In this document: positions 33,875 through 44,748 of the stretch, piece after piece
Numbering within the stretch: the stretch's first letter is position 1
Layout of the letters: every line of letters begins with the position of its first letter
Origin: Cryptomeria japonica
Lineage: Eukaryota; Streptophyta; Pinopsida; Cupressales; Cupressaceae
Direction: 5' to 3'
Assembly (NCBI RefSeq): GCF_030272615.1
Contig: NC_081414.1
Location: forward strand, 820,098,396 to 820,162,395
DNA length: 64,000 nt
The notes under the pieces: generated by a model
What the model was told of the DNA's origin: nothing
Seen by the model: only the letters and a program-made list of their open reading frames with translations
The model's database searches: none
Program-made: the position numbers and the translations under genes

Positions 33875-33895
33875 CCCCTTTTAGTCGCCAAGAAA

Positions 33896-35010
33896 TGTTA
33901 ACATTATTTTGGGGTTGTCCGTAGGCGGCATTTTAATTGGGTGGCACCCCTTTCTTCTGACTTCCCAGCTGCGCTCATCCTATAGGCCAAGTGTCTTTTC
34001 GACGTTGTTCCTGATGACCTATTTTTTCTGTTTAAGGTTAGGGACAATGCAGATTTTCCAAATGGATTCGGTTTTGATGATTGTCCATCCTATTGGACCC
34101 CACTCTGCATCACGCAAAGATAGGGACACATGGCACCTCTGTGATGCCTGTCCTTTTTCTGTTTAGATGTTCCTTTTCGGATGTCCTTGGAGCTACCGCT
34201 TGTTACCCGTGGTGACCTGTCTCTCTGGCTGTGATTCGCATCAGAATATTTTATGTTCGGGCAGGTTTGGAGATGATACGAGAAGGTGGAGGCAACAACC
34301 TCGGAAATGGTTTTGTTGGGTGTGTTCCTGTAGGATGCCACTATCATTTTTTCTGCTCAGAAGTGGTTGCGGGAGGATGGCGGATGCTTTGGACTGTTAG
34401 CCAAGCCGGGGGCTCTATTTATGGGGTTTTCTTTCCTATTTTAAGGGTTCAGAACTTTTATAAGAAAGAACAATTAAGTATTCTAGATAGCATTTTTTAA
34501 GCCTTTTAGCTGTTATTGTTTTCTGAGGAAAGGATAATCAAATTATGCCTACGGCCTCTGTGATATTTTTTCAGTATGTTGTAATGGTTTTCTGTACATT
34601 CTTATAATTCTGATGACTTTGGAGATATATGTCTAATACTCTATCGATTAAACTATGTTTTGCACTTGTTATCTGGTGGATGCATGATGTATGTTTCTTT
34701 ATGTTAAAGGGAATCTTGGTTGTGTCTTGTTTATGGTTCTGTTCAGATATATAGATTGTTGAATGGGCTTTAAAACTGGATGTTTCTAGGTTTTATATGT
34801 TATTTATGTTTTTCCAAAAATGTTGTGGCGCATCACCTAAATAGTCTAGATCATTTTGCTTTAAGTTTCTTCTTCCCCTTTTTCCCCAACCACAAGGAAG
34901 AGTTGGCTTCTTAAATCCAGAGGTCATTCAGTGATTTCAGTGCAATAGGTCCCCCGTCACTGAATTTCCCATAAGGTTGTTTGTTTCGAAAGTAAAATTT
35001 AGAGTCAACA
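33896..35010 (+). repeat. 3' LTR of element B
   Basis: 1115 bp, partner of 13032-14149, with identical terminal sequences. Many differences from the partner are C/T or G/A, as expected from decay of methylated cytosines. It is followed by GTTCC, the second copy of the target duplication, and then by copia C1 RT. Confidence 0.92.
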
Positions 35011-35015
35011 GTTCC

Positions 35016-35340
35016 TAACAACTTCACCTTGCTCATTCAATTTATTCTGGAAGACCCATTTAGTTCCAATTACATTTTTGTTGTTAGGTATGGGAACAAG
35101 AATCTATGTATTTTTCTTTTCAATATGATTTAATTCTTCTTCCATTACTTTTACCCAATGTTCATCTTTACATGCTTCATATAAATCTTTAGGTTTAATC
35201 TTAGAAATCAAACAATATTCAACCTGATCTTCTGCAATTCTTCTCCTAGTCTTAACACCTTTATTTCTATCTCCTATAATTTGATTTTCAAAATGATTCA
35301 ATCTTACATACCTGGGAGTCTTAGGATTTTCTTGATTTTT
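35016..35340 (-). pseudogene. Copia C1 RT N-terminus
   Basis: Reads MNHFENQIIGDRNKGVKTRR, YCLISKIKPKDLYEACKDEH, WVKVMEEELNHIEKKNT, a stop, LVPIPNNKNVIGTKWVFQ, NKLNEQGEVVRN and then the element B target site. This is the standard copia RT entry (KDEHWVKAMEEEL, VIGTKWVFRNK), and it joins in frame with NKARLVCKGYSQ on the far side of element B, proving that the two halves are one gene. Confidence 0.9.
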
Positions 35341-35549
35341 AGACTCTTAAGTTATCTATTTTGCGCTTTCCTAGTTCCTTCACCTTGATTCACTAGATTC
35401 ACTGGAATGATCTAAACTTGATTCTGGGTCTACAGTTGCTTTCCTTTATTTGCACTATCACTCTGATCATCTGAATCATATCTGCAAGATTTTATTTGTC
35501 TCTCATCGCTTTCATCAACTCTGACATTAGCACTCTCAACTATCTTTTT

Positions 35550-36416
35550 CAGTCTCTTATTATAACACTGGTAAGCCTTTCTTTTAGTAGAATAACAAAG
35601 AAATATTCCTTCATCACATCTAGCATCAAACTTCCTTGAATCTTCATCTCTTCTGATATACCATTTACTTCCAAAAATTCAAAAATATTTAATAGTAGGA
35701 GCATGACCAAATCATATTTCATAAGGAGTCTTACAGGTATCACCTTTGATATGCACCTGGTTAAGAGTGTACACTATAGTACTAATAGCTTCTCTCCAAT
35801 AAACTTGCAAAACATTTCCTTGCAACATCATTATCCTAGAAGTTTCCTCAATGGATCTTTTATTCTTGTCCATAACTCCATTTTGCTGAGGGGTTCTTGG
35901 AGCAGAAAACTATCTTCTTATCCCATGCTCTTCACAGTATGCATTAAACTCACCAGAAATAAATTCTCCACCTATGTTAGTTCTTAGACACTTCAGCTTT
36001 AGAACTGTCTTAGTCTCAACCATAGCTTTGAAAATCATAAACTTCTCCAACGCTTCAGACTTCTCCCTTAAGAAAGTAACCCACATCATCCTTGAATAAT
36101 CATCAATCAACAACATGGAATATATGTCTCCTTGCATGCTTCTAACTCTAGAAGGTCCGCACATATCAGTATGCACAAGATCCAATAATCCATTAGAAAA
36201 ATGCTTCTTACTCTTGAAAGATATTCTACTTTGTTTCCCTAATTCACATTCCTTGCATATAGGGTTTGCAGGTTTCATCAACTTAGGAAGATCTCTCACA
36301 ACCTGAGTAGAACTTATCTCATCAATGTTATCAAAATTCACATGACACCTCCTTCTATGCCACAACCAACTTTCATCAACTTGAGCAATCAAACATCTTT
36401 TACCAGAGCTATTCAA
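35550..36416 (-). pseudogene. Copia C1 integrase
   Basis: The 36416-35910 segment has the GAG-pre-integrase zinc site (LWHRRRCHVNFDNIDEIS, PICKECELGKQSRISFKS) and the core: LVHTDMCGPSRVRSMQGD, LLIDDYSRMMWVTFLREKSE, LKCLRTNIGGEF. The second catalytic Asp, normally in LRSDNGGEF, is Asn here. The C-terminal third down to 35,550 is split between frames (IFEFLEVNGISEEM, VMKEYFFVILLKERLT are alternative-frame fragments). Inactive. Confidence 0.85.
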
Positions 36417-36461
36417 GTGAAAGATATTACCTTTAGTCTTTGTACCTGATGCAATCTCAAT

Positions 36462-37715
36462 TCAAGAGCTACCCAAGATTCTACATATTTCATTCTTGAA
36501 TTGAAGATCATATCCCTTGTCAACCATCTGTCCAACACTCAAAAGATTATGATTTAGGCCTTCCACATACAATACATCATCAGTAATGTGCTTACCATCA
36601 AGAGAAATAGAACCTCTACCATGGATTATACCAACTTTATCATCTCCAAACTTTACGAGTTGATCTTCATACTTATCCAAGCTCACAAACTTACTCATAT
36701 CACCTATCATATGATGAGAGCATCTGTTGCCTATATCTCATTCATCTTTCTCTTCAACCTATGCAACCAAAGCTCTTTTCATATTCATGCAGCTAGCAAA
36801 ATCAGTAGGCATTAGATCATCTTCCTTGATAGGAATAAACACCCATTCATTATCACTTGTATTTCCCTTATCTGATTCATCATCTGAAACACCTTCATCA
36901 GCAACATAATAACATCTCTTCTAAAATTTAGGCTTGTAAGTTTTCTTAGGAACTCTTTTCAAACATCTTGAGGCAAAATAACCTATCTTATTATGTGAAA
37001 AAATTTAAGAGGGAACTTTCCTTCATACTTACCGGCTCCTTTAGGCAATCTCCTAGAAATCGGTGCTTCAAGCTCCTCAACCTCATGCTCTTCTTTTTCC
37101 ATTTTTTCATATTTTTCTCATATCTTGACATCCTCCTTGAAGAAATTTCTCCCAGATCATATCTCCGCTTATCCTTTCCGAAAATAGTGGCTTTGAATGC
37201 AGATTCTAACTTAGGAAGGGAATCACCAAACTCACTCAATTCAAAGGTTGATAACTTACCAATCAACATGTCTCTAGTTACATTTGTTATGGTCTGGATC
37301 TCCTCAATAGCAGCAACTTTGTGTTTGTAGGATGCAGGTAAGGATCTTAACACTTTAGCAACAATCTTTGATTCTTCCAATTTTCCATCAGCACATCTAA
37401 TATTGCACACAAGTTCATTCACTTTCTGCATAAAAGAAATAATGTTCTCATCTTCCCCCATCCTCAACATCTCATACTTTCCTTTCAGGTTTTGTAATTT
37501 AGCAATCTTCACATAGTTGTCTCCTTCATATAGAGTTTCCAACTTCTTCCAGATCTCATAAGCAGTCTGCAATTCCATAACATTTGTCACTTCAAAATAT
37601 TTCAAGGCACTCAATAATGCTTCCTTATCCCTAATATTGAATTCAGCTTACTTTATCTCATCCAGAGTTGTAGGTCCATTTGCAGGAGCTTCATTCGGAC
37701 CATCAGAGCCTTCAG
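36462..37715 (-). pseudogene. Copia C1 gag and protease
   Basis: Gag (37715-36991): NEAPANGPTTLDEIK, a stop, LLSALKYFEVTNVMELQTAY, WKKLETLYEGDNYVKIAKLQ, MLRMGEDENIISFMQKVNEL, LRSLPASYKHKVAAIEEI. This is the UBN2-type copia gag. A worn zinc knuckle follows (HNKIGYFASRC). The protease region reads SHHMIGDMSKFVSLDKYE, VGIIHGRGSISLDGKH, VLYVEGLNHNLLSVGQMVDK; the DSG catalytic triplet before CSHHM is altered to DIGN. Several stops. The N-terminal edge is truncated. Confidence 0.88.
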
Positions 37716-37737
37716 TACATATTCACTTAGCCGAATC

Positions 37738-39346
37738 TTAATGCTCATCAAAGGAGATGGATGGATTTCTTATGCGAGTATGATTTGGACATCCACTACA
37801 TCAAGGGGAAAGAAAACGTAGTTGCAGATGCCTTGAGTAGGAGATGTCATGAGGTATATTCCATATCTATGGGCACAGATTTGAGAGATCGTATATTGCA
37901 GCAGTTGTCAGAGGATGGATGGTATTTAGAGGTTTGTCAGGTGATTTGATCATAAAAGACCCTAGAGGGGAAGTATGTTGATTATTCCTTAGAGTCTGAT
38001 GGACTATTACACCATAGAGGGTGCATCTATGTAGCTTCTTCTGGGGGTTTGTGAAAGTTCATTGTGATGGAGGCTCATAGGGCTCCTTATGCAGCACATC
38101 CCAAGGTTAAGAAGATGCATGCAGACTTGAGACAGTTATATCATTGGCCAGGGATGTGGCAGCTTATTGCTGAGTTGGTAGCCCAATGCCTTAAGTGTCA
38201 GAGAGTCAAGGCGGAGAACCGCCATCCTAGTGGGTTGCTCTAGTCTCATTCTATACCAGAGTGGAAGTGGGATACTATATCCATGGATTTCATCATTGGT
38301 CTTCCCATGTCATCCCATCGCCATGATGTCAACTTGGTGATAGTTGACAAGTTGACCAAAGTGGACCACTTCTCACCAGTTCGAACTACCTTCATAGCAC
38401 CAATAGTGGCACAGGTGTTCTTGCGAGACATTGTCAGACTTCATGGCGTTCCACGTAAGATTATTTCTGACAGGGATTCCCTCTTCACTTCTTCCTTTTG
38501 GAAGGCATTACAGGCAGCTATGGGCACCAAGCTCAAATTCAGCACAACCTATCACCCGAAAATGGATGGACAGACAGGGAGGGTTAACCAGGTGTTAGAG
38601 GATATGCTTCGCATGTACGTCATGGATCACCATACTAGATGGGAAGAGTACCTTCCCTTGGTAGAGTTTGCCTATAACAATGGGCATCACACTTCTTTGG
38701 GGATGCCACCCTTTCAAGCATTATACGGCAAGTCTTGTAGAACATCATTGAGTTGGGACAGCATAGAGGACAGAGTTGCTATTGGTCTTGAGATAGTTCG
38801 AGATATGGAGCAACAGGTGGATTTGATTAGGTAGCGTCTTAGAGAGGCCCAAGATAGACAGAAGAAGTATGCAGATGCAAAGAAGATAGATCGTAGCTTC
38901 TTGGTTGGAGATAGAGTCTTCTTGAGAGTGCGACTGCATAAGAGTCCAATCCATTACGGAAAGGGTTCTAAGCTCGCACCTCACTTTGTAGGACCATTTG
39001 AGATCCTTGAGAGGATAGGACCAGTTGCCTATCATTTAGCATTGCCACCTAGCTTGTCATGCATCCACGATGTGTTTCATGTATCAGTTTTGAGGAAGTA
39101 TATCTATGATGAGTCTCATATTTTAGATTGGGATGCCTTGCAGGTGGAGTTAGATGGGTAGCTAGCTTTGGAGCCCATTCGCATTTTGGCACGTTGGACA
39201 CTGGCCCTTTGAGGTCGAGAGCTAGACCAGGTTAGGGTCCAGTGGGATTTCTATGATGAGGTTACAGCTTCATGGGAGGACGTAGCACGTATGAGATCAC
39301 AGTACCCCCATATTTTTTATGAACTCCAGGAGGAAGTTCATGCCTA
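37738..39346 (+). pseudogene. Del/Tekay-type chromovirus fragment: RNase H end, integrase, chromodomain-like tail
   Basis: Starts abruptly in RNase H ([32 protein letters not shown]). Integrase: APYAAHPKVKKMHADLRQLY, CLKCQRVKAENRHPSG, core MDFIIGLPMSSHRHDVNLV and KIISDRDSLFTSSFWKAL, but QTGRVNQ where QTERVNQ is expected, so the catalytic Glu is Gly. C-terminal part: [54 protein letters not shown] degenerate CR-type chromodomain follows (ALEPIRILARW, VRVQWDFYDEVTASWED, RMRSQYPHIFYE). Gag, protease and RT are absent. Stops at several points. Confidence 0.9.
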
Positions 39347-42300
39347 GAGAGGGAGGGTGTGAGGCCCTACCCCAACCCATCCTAGCATTTCAGTGATTTT
39401 CATGTTGGAACTATTATGGATGCTTTATTTCTATGCATTATGGATATAAAACTTTATATGATCCTAGGATTGGATAACATTGTTATATTGATGGTTCATT
39501 TCTATGCATTATGGATATAGAATTTTATATGATTCTAGGACAGGATAACATTGAGATGGTGCATGTCATTTATTTGATTTGCAGGACTTTATTATGATGT
39601 TAGAAATATGATGCATCTCTTATGAATGGTTGGAAATTATGAGGATTATGATAATTGCTTATGTGGATTGCTTTGGATATACGGTAAATTGATTTGTATG
39701 ATGTCAATTCTATGCAGAGTGATTGATTTGTATTCTTATTTATGTGTTTAATATTATATGTGGTTATTGGGAATTACTAATGTGAAATTGAGATGTGCAG
39801 GAAAATTATCCATGTGACCATGGAAATATTATGGAGTTTCAAGCCTAGATCTATGTACATTCGTAAAATCAGGGGTTGTCTATTTGGAGAGACAACACCC
39901 CGTATGTATTGTATTTTATTCGTAAATGTTAATGTTTGCATGTGTGTTAAATTGTATTTATTATTTTGTTTAAATCCAACAAGAGATAATTTCCATGTAT
40001 AAATTAAATAATGTATTTTATTGTGTCACTTAACATATGTGTTGAATAGTGTTTTGATTTTGACATATCTTTTGGAGGGGAATTGTTTCAACCAAAGCCT
40101 TTTTCAAATATTTGAGTGTGGTCCCAGATTTGCCTTGGGTAGAGAGTCTTTGGAGTGGTCAACTCAGGTTTGACCCGTAGGTTAGCTTCAGATGGGTTTC
40201 TAAGGGGTCAAATGGACTCCTAGGGTTAGTTTAGGGGCTTTTCCAAAGGTCCATAGGGTATACCTATGGGTTAGGGGTATTTTTAAGCATGTAACCACTC
40301 CCATGTGACCGAATTGACCCTTCAAAAATTGGTTTTCCCAAGATGAGCGAAAATCCAACTTGGAAGGTTCCTCCTAGGTTAGATAACCTTCCTTTCTTGT
40401 GACAGTTTCTCTTCCCCACTTTCTCTTACCTTTTCAGTTTCCAATTTTAGTAACCTGTAAGAGGTTGGGAAGAGTGAGAGAAGCCTTCTTAGGCAAGGGT
40501 TAGAGACTTAGGATGGTAATCACGCACTCTCCATCTTTGGAGACTAGATCTTGAAGTTTTGAAAAGTGTAGTATAGGAATTTTGGCTAAGTGTTGAAAGA
40601 AAAGAAGTGTGGATTTAGGCAGCTCTACTCCAAACTATCCCTTGTAAACCCTTGGTAGATTTAAGGTTGGTTTAACCTCTTTCTTTATATGTTGTAATTT
40701 TTCTTTGAAAGATTGCTTGAGCTTAGTTGTTTTCTTCCTTTGTGTTTTATTTGTGAAGAAATATATGTGATCTTTCACTTGTTTTGGTTAAGCATTTTAT
40801 TTGTGTTTTGGGAGTATTCAAGGCCAACTCACCCTTGGGAGGGTAGAGTGGCCTTGGGGTGGAGGGTTGTATGACAGCCTTAGAGTGAGAGGCCCTCTTT
40901 GGAAGAGAGTGGTCTCAAGGGATTTTTATGACCCTTGCTGCATAGTTATTGTTTATGCATTTGGGGGTCATAAGGGGAGATATTATGGCTTGTATGCCTT
41001 GGGGGTCATAAGGATGTTGGGACAAGTTTGGAACTTGTGATGTGCTATCGGTTGCCTTGTGATGGCCTTGTGTTCTACTATTTTGCAGTTTCTCCTCAAG
41101 GTACTTAGTCCATTTCCACCCATGTAAAAATCACATTATGTGATGATGTTTAGCCTTGGGATGGGAATGTGTTTGTTGTGAGTTTTCCATGCTTGTTTGT
41201 GTATTGCTTGAGTGTAACCCGTCTAGGTCTTGGTTCTCCAAGCTCGGGGGTGGCTTCTCCAAGCTCAAGGGTGGCTTCTAGTAAGCCTAGGTTGGGAGGT
41301 GAGCCTCCATGGTCACAACCTTAAGACTTTGTAAATGCAAGTTTGCTTGGAAAAGAAGGAAAAGAAAAGCTAGGAAATGCTACTATATTATTTGTTTAAG
41401 TTGCAAAAGAATAATGTATGTAATTTGAAGCCCTTATTTAGTAGGAATGAGAGGCTAAGTTGGGTATTTCACCCATTTGTAAAGTTGACATATTGTACTA
41501 AAAGTATTCTTTTAATGAAATACATTCTTTTATTAAGTTGATATTGCAAGAAAGATATGAGAATAAATAATGAATAAGTTTTCTATAGTTTGATTTAAAA
41601 TCTATTGCAATTATTTCTTGAAAATAAAAGTCTTTACTATCCCTTTATGCATATTGAATATGATGGAAATGAATGAATACTATAGCATGAATGTTAGTGA
41701 AAAGAAAATAAATCCCTTACCTTCATTTATTCATTTCAAATACAAATATGGTTAAATAGATAGTAGAAGAATAATAGTTTTGCATTTTTTATGTTTTAAA
41801 GCGATTCCTAGACTATTTAATGCTGTTGTAAATTATTATTTCTGTCATTTATTAAAATAAAAAAATGCAGAAAATAAAAGTAGATAAATTAATCTTTTCC
41901 TATAGTTAACTATATGACACTAAAAAGGAAAAGAAATGCATTTATTCTAGTATTTTATAATCTTCTTTAATGTTGTTAGGAAAAATATATGTCTTAGATA
42001 TATGAGAATAATTTAACTTCATATTGCTAAGTCCTCCTAAAGTAACTAATTAGTTTTAAATAATTTGTATCAAAAATACAACAAAGGAAAAATCTATTGT
42101 ATTCATATCAAAAAGGTTTTTACTTTAAACCTATTAAAGAAATGAAAGAAAAAGATAACTATTGTATTGTTGTTTTATTTTGCCTTTTGACAGCCATTAA
42201 TTTATTTTATTACTGCATTTAAAACAAAAAGAAAAGATTTTTACTTATAAAAAAAAAGGGAATTATCTAGTTAGTAAGTTTATTGGATATGTATATTTTT

Positions 42301-42349
42301 TAATAGTATTTTATATTTTTTTTTATAATAAAAAAAAAGAGATATCACG

Positions 42350-42600
42350 GAGCCCTCGGCTCCCTACGGGAAGGTTCGCAGCGCGGCCACCGCCGGACTG
42401 TGGGCCGCAACCACAGGGAGGCAGCTTCGGTCGTTCCCTGTGGGCGGCGCCCCACAGTGGCAGCAGCAGCCGCACTGTGGGCCGCGACCCACAGTGGCGG
42501 CCAAGCCCGCCATTGTGGGTCATGACCCACAGGCACAGTTGCGGTCGTCCCTGTGGGGAGCCCCTGCGGGATCTCCACCGCCGCCCCCTGCATGAAAACT
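42350..42600. repeat. GC-rich island with four related hairpins
   Basis: A strongly GC-rich block in AT-rich DNA, with repeated imperfect palindromes built on CTGTGGG...CCCACAG: about 42397-42417, 42436-42460, 42473-42496 (CACTGTGG GCCGCGACC CACAGTG) and 42511-42533. Two overlapping minus-strand ORFs here (66 and 82 residues) are by-products of the repeat and not credible proteins. Confidence 0.75.
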
Positions 42601-42819
42601 AAAACCCTCCCATGGCCTCTCTCAAAAGACCTCCGCCATTTTAGCTCTGTGTGTTATGCCTCCGCCATACCCTGCTGCATAACATGAAACCCTAACCCGA
42701 TTTTTGAGTTAGGGTATTCGTGAGTGAGTTAGAAAGGAGGGTATGGTAGTATTTTTATAAACTTTTAGTTTAGGTTGGGTATGTTTATTTTTATGTTTAG
42801 AAATCTAAAAGGGGGGGAA

Positions 42820-42844
42820 ACCCTATTCAAATTTTGAATAGGGT
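42820..42844. repeat. Perfect 12-bp-arm palindrome
   Basis: ACCCTATTCAAA-T-TTTGAATAGGGT, a single-base centre, with further imperfect pairing outside (GGGG and CCCC). It could form a stable hairpin in LTR RNA, but is too AT-rich and lacks a clean U-tract to be called a terminator. Confidence 0.85.
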
Positions 42845-43670
42845 ATCCCCATTTTCTTATTTTTGGTTTTATAAAGTTGTAGTTTATTTTAATCTATTAA
42901 TTTTTAATATTCCTTACATATGTATTTATATATATTTAAAAGTATATATACTTATATATGTGTTTAAAATTGTGTATGAGTAGTTTTAGTTAGGATTATT
43001 GATTTAATTTGAAATGGATATATAGTTTTATTACTTCATTTATTTTAAATCAATTAGTTCTAGATTCTAATGTATATATGTTTGTTAATAAACATTTATA
43101 GATGTTTAAATTTAATTCTTTATTTGGAGTCTTAAATTTATTAAGAATTAATAAACGATTTTTGTGAGTTATTGTAGCCATAGGGGATTATTTTAGTCCA
43201 CCTTAATTTTGGCTTTTTGAAATTAAATTTTATAGGGCAACTTTTATTATGGGATTACTTAACCCTTTAGTCGAATTCTAGACGCATTATAATTATTGCT
43301 CATTTGATTATTAAATTTTAATAATCTAAGAACTAGGATTAATTTAATTAATACCTAGAGTAATTAAAAGATTATTTGAGATTAATAATATCTCTTGTCA
43401 ATTTAGTTAGAGATTTTTTTTATTTTAATTAATTTATTAATCAATGAAATAATAATGATTCTTTTGGAGAGTTATTTTCCGCATTTAATTTATTTTTGCA
43501 TGCTTGATTAAGTTAATTAGTTTGACTTTAGTAAACAACTCTTTTAAACTTTCAGAGTTAAATCATAGATAAGACAAGACTTAATTTATTGTGTTAAGCA
43601 CATTTAGTCTTTTTAGGATGTTTTGAAAAAAAATGTTGTTCCGTTTTTGCCCAAAAGTTTGAGCATGACA

Positions 43671-44003
43671 ATTTAGCTACAAAATATGGACAATACCTTT
43701 TAGGTTGAGGTAGTGGATTGAGCTAATTACATTTGGAATCATATGGCCCATAAGACATTGTGACATATGATACTTGAGGAGGCTTGGTCCCATGTCAATC
43801 CAAATGTATCTTCATTCCAAGTTTTTTGTATTGGGGCTTGCCATTTATTCTTTACGTTGAATGTCAAGCCATGGAGAGGAAAATCCAACCACTTATATTT
43901 TTTGGCTATGGTGAGGATGTTAAGGTGTACAAGTTATTTGACCATATTTCTAGAGGCGTATTATTTAGGTGGGATGTCTATTTTGATGAACACTTTCCTT
44001 AAA
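43671..44003 (+). pseudogene. Copia C2 integrase C-terminal fragment
   Basis: Reads ANYIWNHMAHKTL, LEEAWSHVNPNVSSFQVF in one frame and, after a shift, AMERKIQPLIFFGYGEDVKV, YKLFDHISRGVLFRWDVYFD EHFP in another. These match the end of copia integrase (CANYIQNRxPHKAL, PLIFVGYCEDVKAYRLFDP). No integrase core, protease or gag remains upstream; the preceding sequence is chromovirus LTR. Confidence 0.8.
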
Positions 44004-44199
44004 TGGATTCTTCATCACCATTCTATCCATCTCTATCTCTTGATAATTATTTACTTCTCAAGAATGATGATGATGTTCTAGATCCACGACCACATTAATT
44101 TATTTAGCCTTTACCCACATGGGCACACACTATTGTTGATGTAGTTGGATCTTTGACAAGTCATCACTTAGATTCTCATTAAGCTCACTCATAGACAAA

Positions 44200-44748
44200 A
44201 GGTGTTAGTATTTTGATTCATTCCATTTTAGATTATCCTCAAAAAAAATTGGATGCAACATGTGTTCCTGAGTAGGACATGGCTAGGATAGAGGAGTATA
44301 ATTCATTGATGAAGAATAACTTGGGATCGTATTCCTCTTCCTAAGGAAATAAAATTGGTTCAATGCAAGTGGGTATACTACACCAAATATTCTGTATATG
44401 GATTTATTTATAAGTATAAGGTATGTCTTGTTACAAAGGAGTTTTCATAGGTCAAATACATTTATTATATTGAGAATTTTTTCCCTCATTCCAAGAGGGA
44501 TTATATTTGTCTTTTACTTTCACTTTCTACTTCACAAGGATGGATAACAAATCAAATGGATGTGAACAGTGCATTCCTACATGGTGACCTTGATGAGGAT
44601 ATTTATATGGAGCATCCACTTAGTTTATGTATAAATCCATTAGTTTGTAGGTTTTGTCATTCATTATCATCTCAAACAAGCCCCTTAGGCTTGGTATGAG
44701 AAGATGAACAAGTTTGTGCTTTGTTTTGTTTTTAAATGAGATCATTTC
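44200..44748 (+). pseudogene. Copia C2 RT, N-terminal part
   Basis: Starts near ARIEEYNSLMKNN. The conserved copia segment MDVNSAFLHGDLDEDIYM is readable at about 44,550-44,610, followed by a degraded form of LVCRLxKSLYGLKQAPRAWYEKM. It is interrupted at 44748 by the solo LTR and resumes at 45993 with VYTHR, ILILVLYTLDESILIGN. Many stops. Confidence 0.75.

Larger units (their letters stand above)
13032..35010 (+). mobile_element. Element B: Tat-like Ty3/gypsy retrotransposon with eORF and antisense ORF
   Basis: A complete but decayed element bounded by two related LTRs (13032-14149, 33896-35010) starting TGTTAACATT and ending GTCAACA. Flanking pentamers are GTTTC (13027-13031) and GTTCC (35011-35015), a target duplication with one mismatch inside copia C1. 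Removing the nested chromovirus (14259-22231 plus one CTACT) leaves about 14 kb: leader, gag-protease, RNase H, RT-RNase H, integrase, antisense ORF, eORF B, 3' LTR. Over the first ~295 bp the LTRs differ at about 13% of positions by eye, more than the nested chromovirus LTRs, consistent with an older insertion. Confidence 0.88.
35011..37735 (-). mobile_element. Copia element C1, 5' half (gag to RT N-terminus)
   Basis: The continuation of the copia element at 10.65-13.03 kb. Order on the minus strand: gag (to 37.72 kb), protease, integrase, RT N-terminus, then the element B insertion. The 5' LTR and the very start of gag are missing; at about 37,735 the sequence switches abruptly to a plus-strand chromovirus fragment, so a deletion or insertion removed the end. 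Confidence 0.88.
39346..43670 (+). repeat. PPT and long 3' LTR of the Del/Tekay-type chromovirus (right end inferred)
   Basis: A clear polypurine tract AGAGAGGGAGGG precedes TGTGAGGCCCTACCCC at 39359, a typical start for LTRs of this lineage. The LTR then appears to run about 4.3 kb without coding sequence to GAGCATGACA at 43670, after which copia integrase begins. Mostly AT-rich, with a GC-rich hairpin cluster at 42.35-42.6 kb and a telomere-like AAACCCTAACCC at 42.69 kb. There is no partner LTR in the window, so the right boundary rests on the CA end and the neighbouring copia coding sequence. Confidence 0.55.

Noticed and set aside
42323-42593. Two Pro/Arg/Ala-rich minus-strand ORFs
   Set aside because: By-products of the GC-rich hairpin cluster; overlapping frames, no start context or family.
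42680-42720. AAACCCTAACCC as an interstitial telomere repeat
   Set aside because: Only one and a half units; too short to be more than chance in an LTR.
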